A DNA stretch of 64,000 nucleotides from Cristatella mucedo (Eukaryota > Bryozoa > Phylactolaemata > Cristatellidae), in contig WPIO01000083.1 in the NCBI GenBank assembly GCA_009760855.2, forward strand, positions 1,690,001 to 1,754,000, read 5' to 3'. A program made the translations under genes and the position numbers. Below are positions 63,590 through 64,000 of the stretch, in pieces. The notes beneath the pieces were generated by a model that saw nothing but the letters and a program-made list of their open reading frames with translations, had not been told where the DNA came from and did not search any database. Every line of letters starts with the position of its first letter. Position 1 is the stretch's first letter.

Positions 63590-63950
63590 AATTATTATGC
63601 AAACCATGTCTAACCCGAAAGTAAACCGGAAGCAACATATCTGCAAAAAAAATTACCGATCTCTGCATTGTATGCGACTTGTGCCCCAACTTTTTGAACC
63701 TTGGTACATCGGGTACATTTTTTCAGCTTGTTGATGGGCATGCTTTTGACTTTTAGGCAGCTTCATTTACAGTGTAGGTTTGTGCATTGTAAATTCCATA
63801 AATCGGCCAATACTGCACAGATCAAAATGAAATTTCTCATGTGAGTTCAGCTCTGCTTATGCCCCACAGAAGCCGTTCATTTCTGAATTTGGTTGGATAG
63901 GGTTTGCTGTAACTGTCATCCAGCATCCTTGAACTTTATATTCTGCTATC
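63590..63950. repeat. Unclassified interspersed repeat, copy 2
   Basis: Matches 39335-39725 in the same orientation: TTATGCAAACCATGTCTAAC, GTAAACCGGAAGCAACATAT, GCTTCATTTACAGTGTAGGT and GTGAGTTCAGCTCTGCTTAT. Non-coding. Confidence 0.65.
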
Positions 63951-64000
63951 ATCAATCCGTGTAGGCCGCCACTTGCCATAGCTATGACTCACTCGGTCAT

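Overview
This is a piece of a repeat-rich animal nuclear genome. The genes are spread over many short exons with standard GT...AG introns. The introns hold CR1/L2-type LINEs, tRNA-derived SINEs, pogo and Tc1 DNA transposons, a solo LTR, and long CT, GT, TA and TTA microsatellites. I cannot fix the phylum from the sequence; a non-vertebrate metazoan is my best guess. I see no bacterial operon, CRISPR array, rRNA gene or intact tRNA gene.

Three protein-coding loci lie on the + strand. (1) 1002-23536: the last ten exons of a divergent mitochondrial proline dehydrogenase (PRODH), here gene A. Its 5' exon lies left of the window. (2) 31746-48080: a complete 11-exon PRODH, gene B, encoding a predicted 622 aa protein with a mitochondrial-type N-terminus. 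(3) From about 56081 past 61000: the start of an armadillo-repeat gene resembling TMCO6 / importin-alpha, with at least one exon unresolved and the 3' part beyond the visible exons. Genes A and B are tandem paralogues. Most of their intron positions and phases match, and one internal exon is exactly 200 nt in both. They differ by one intron lost or gained at each of two sites. Gene A has changed many positions that B keeps but retains the catalytic residues expected of the family (Lys, Asp, Tyr and Tyr-x-x-Arg-Arg).

Between and inside the genes: 1-23.5 kb is gene A with very long introns carrying LINE and SINE insertions, including a 1.9 kb CR1/L2 LINE with a recognisable reverse transcriptase (about 18955-20836). 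23.5-31.7 kb is intergenic: a SINE, a 273 bp solo LTR with a 4 bp target duplication, a GC-rich composite of three tandem-repeat arrays, then the GC-rich 5' flank of gene B. 32-48 kb is gene B, whose second intron holds a dead 2.0 kb pogo/Tigger transposon bounded by TA duplications. 48-56 kb is intergenic with a dead Tc1-type element. 56-64 kb is the TMCO6-like gene, with an antisense ORF in its intron.

PRODH oxidises proline to pyrroline-5-carboxylate in the mitochondrial inner membrane and passes electrons to the quinone pool. The two copies may divide this work by tissue or substrate. The most unusual observations are the fast-evolving but catalytically intact PRODH copy, a SINE that shares the 3' tail of the resident LINE, the GC-rich composite element, and a perfect 38 bp palindrome. 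No new multi-gene system is evident.
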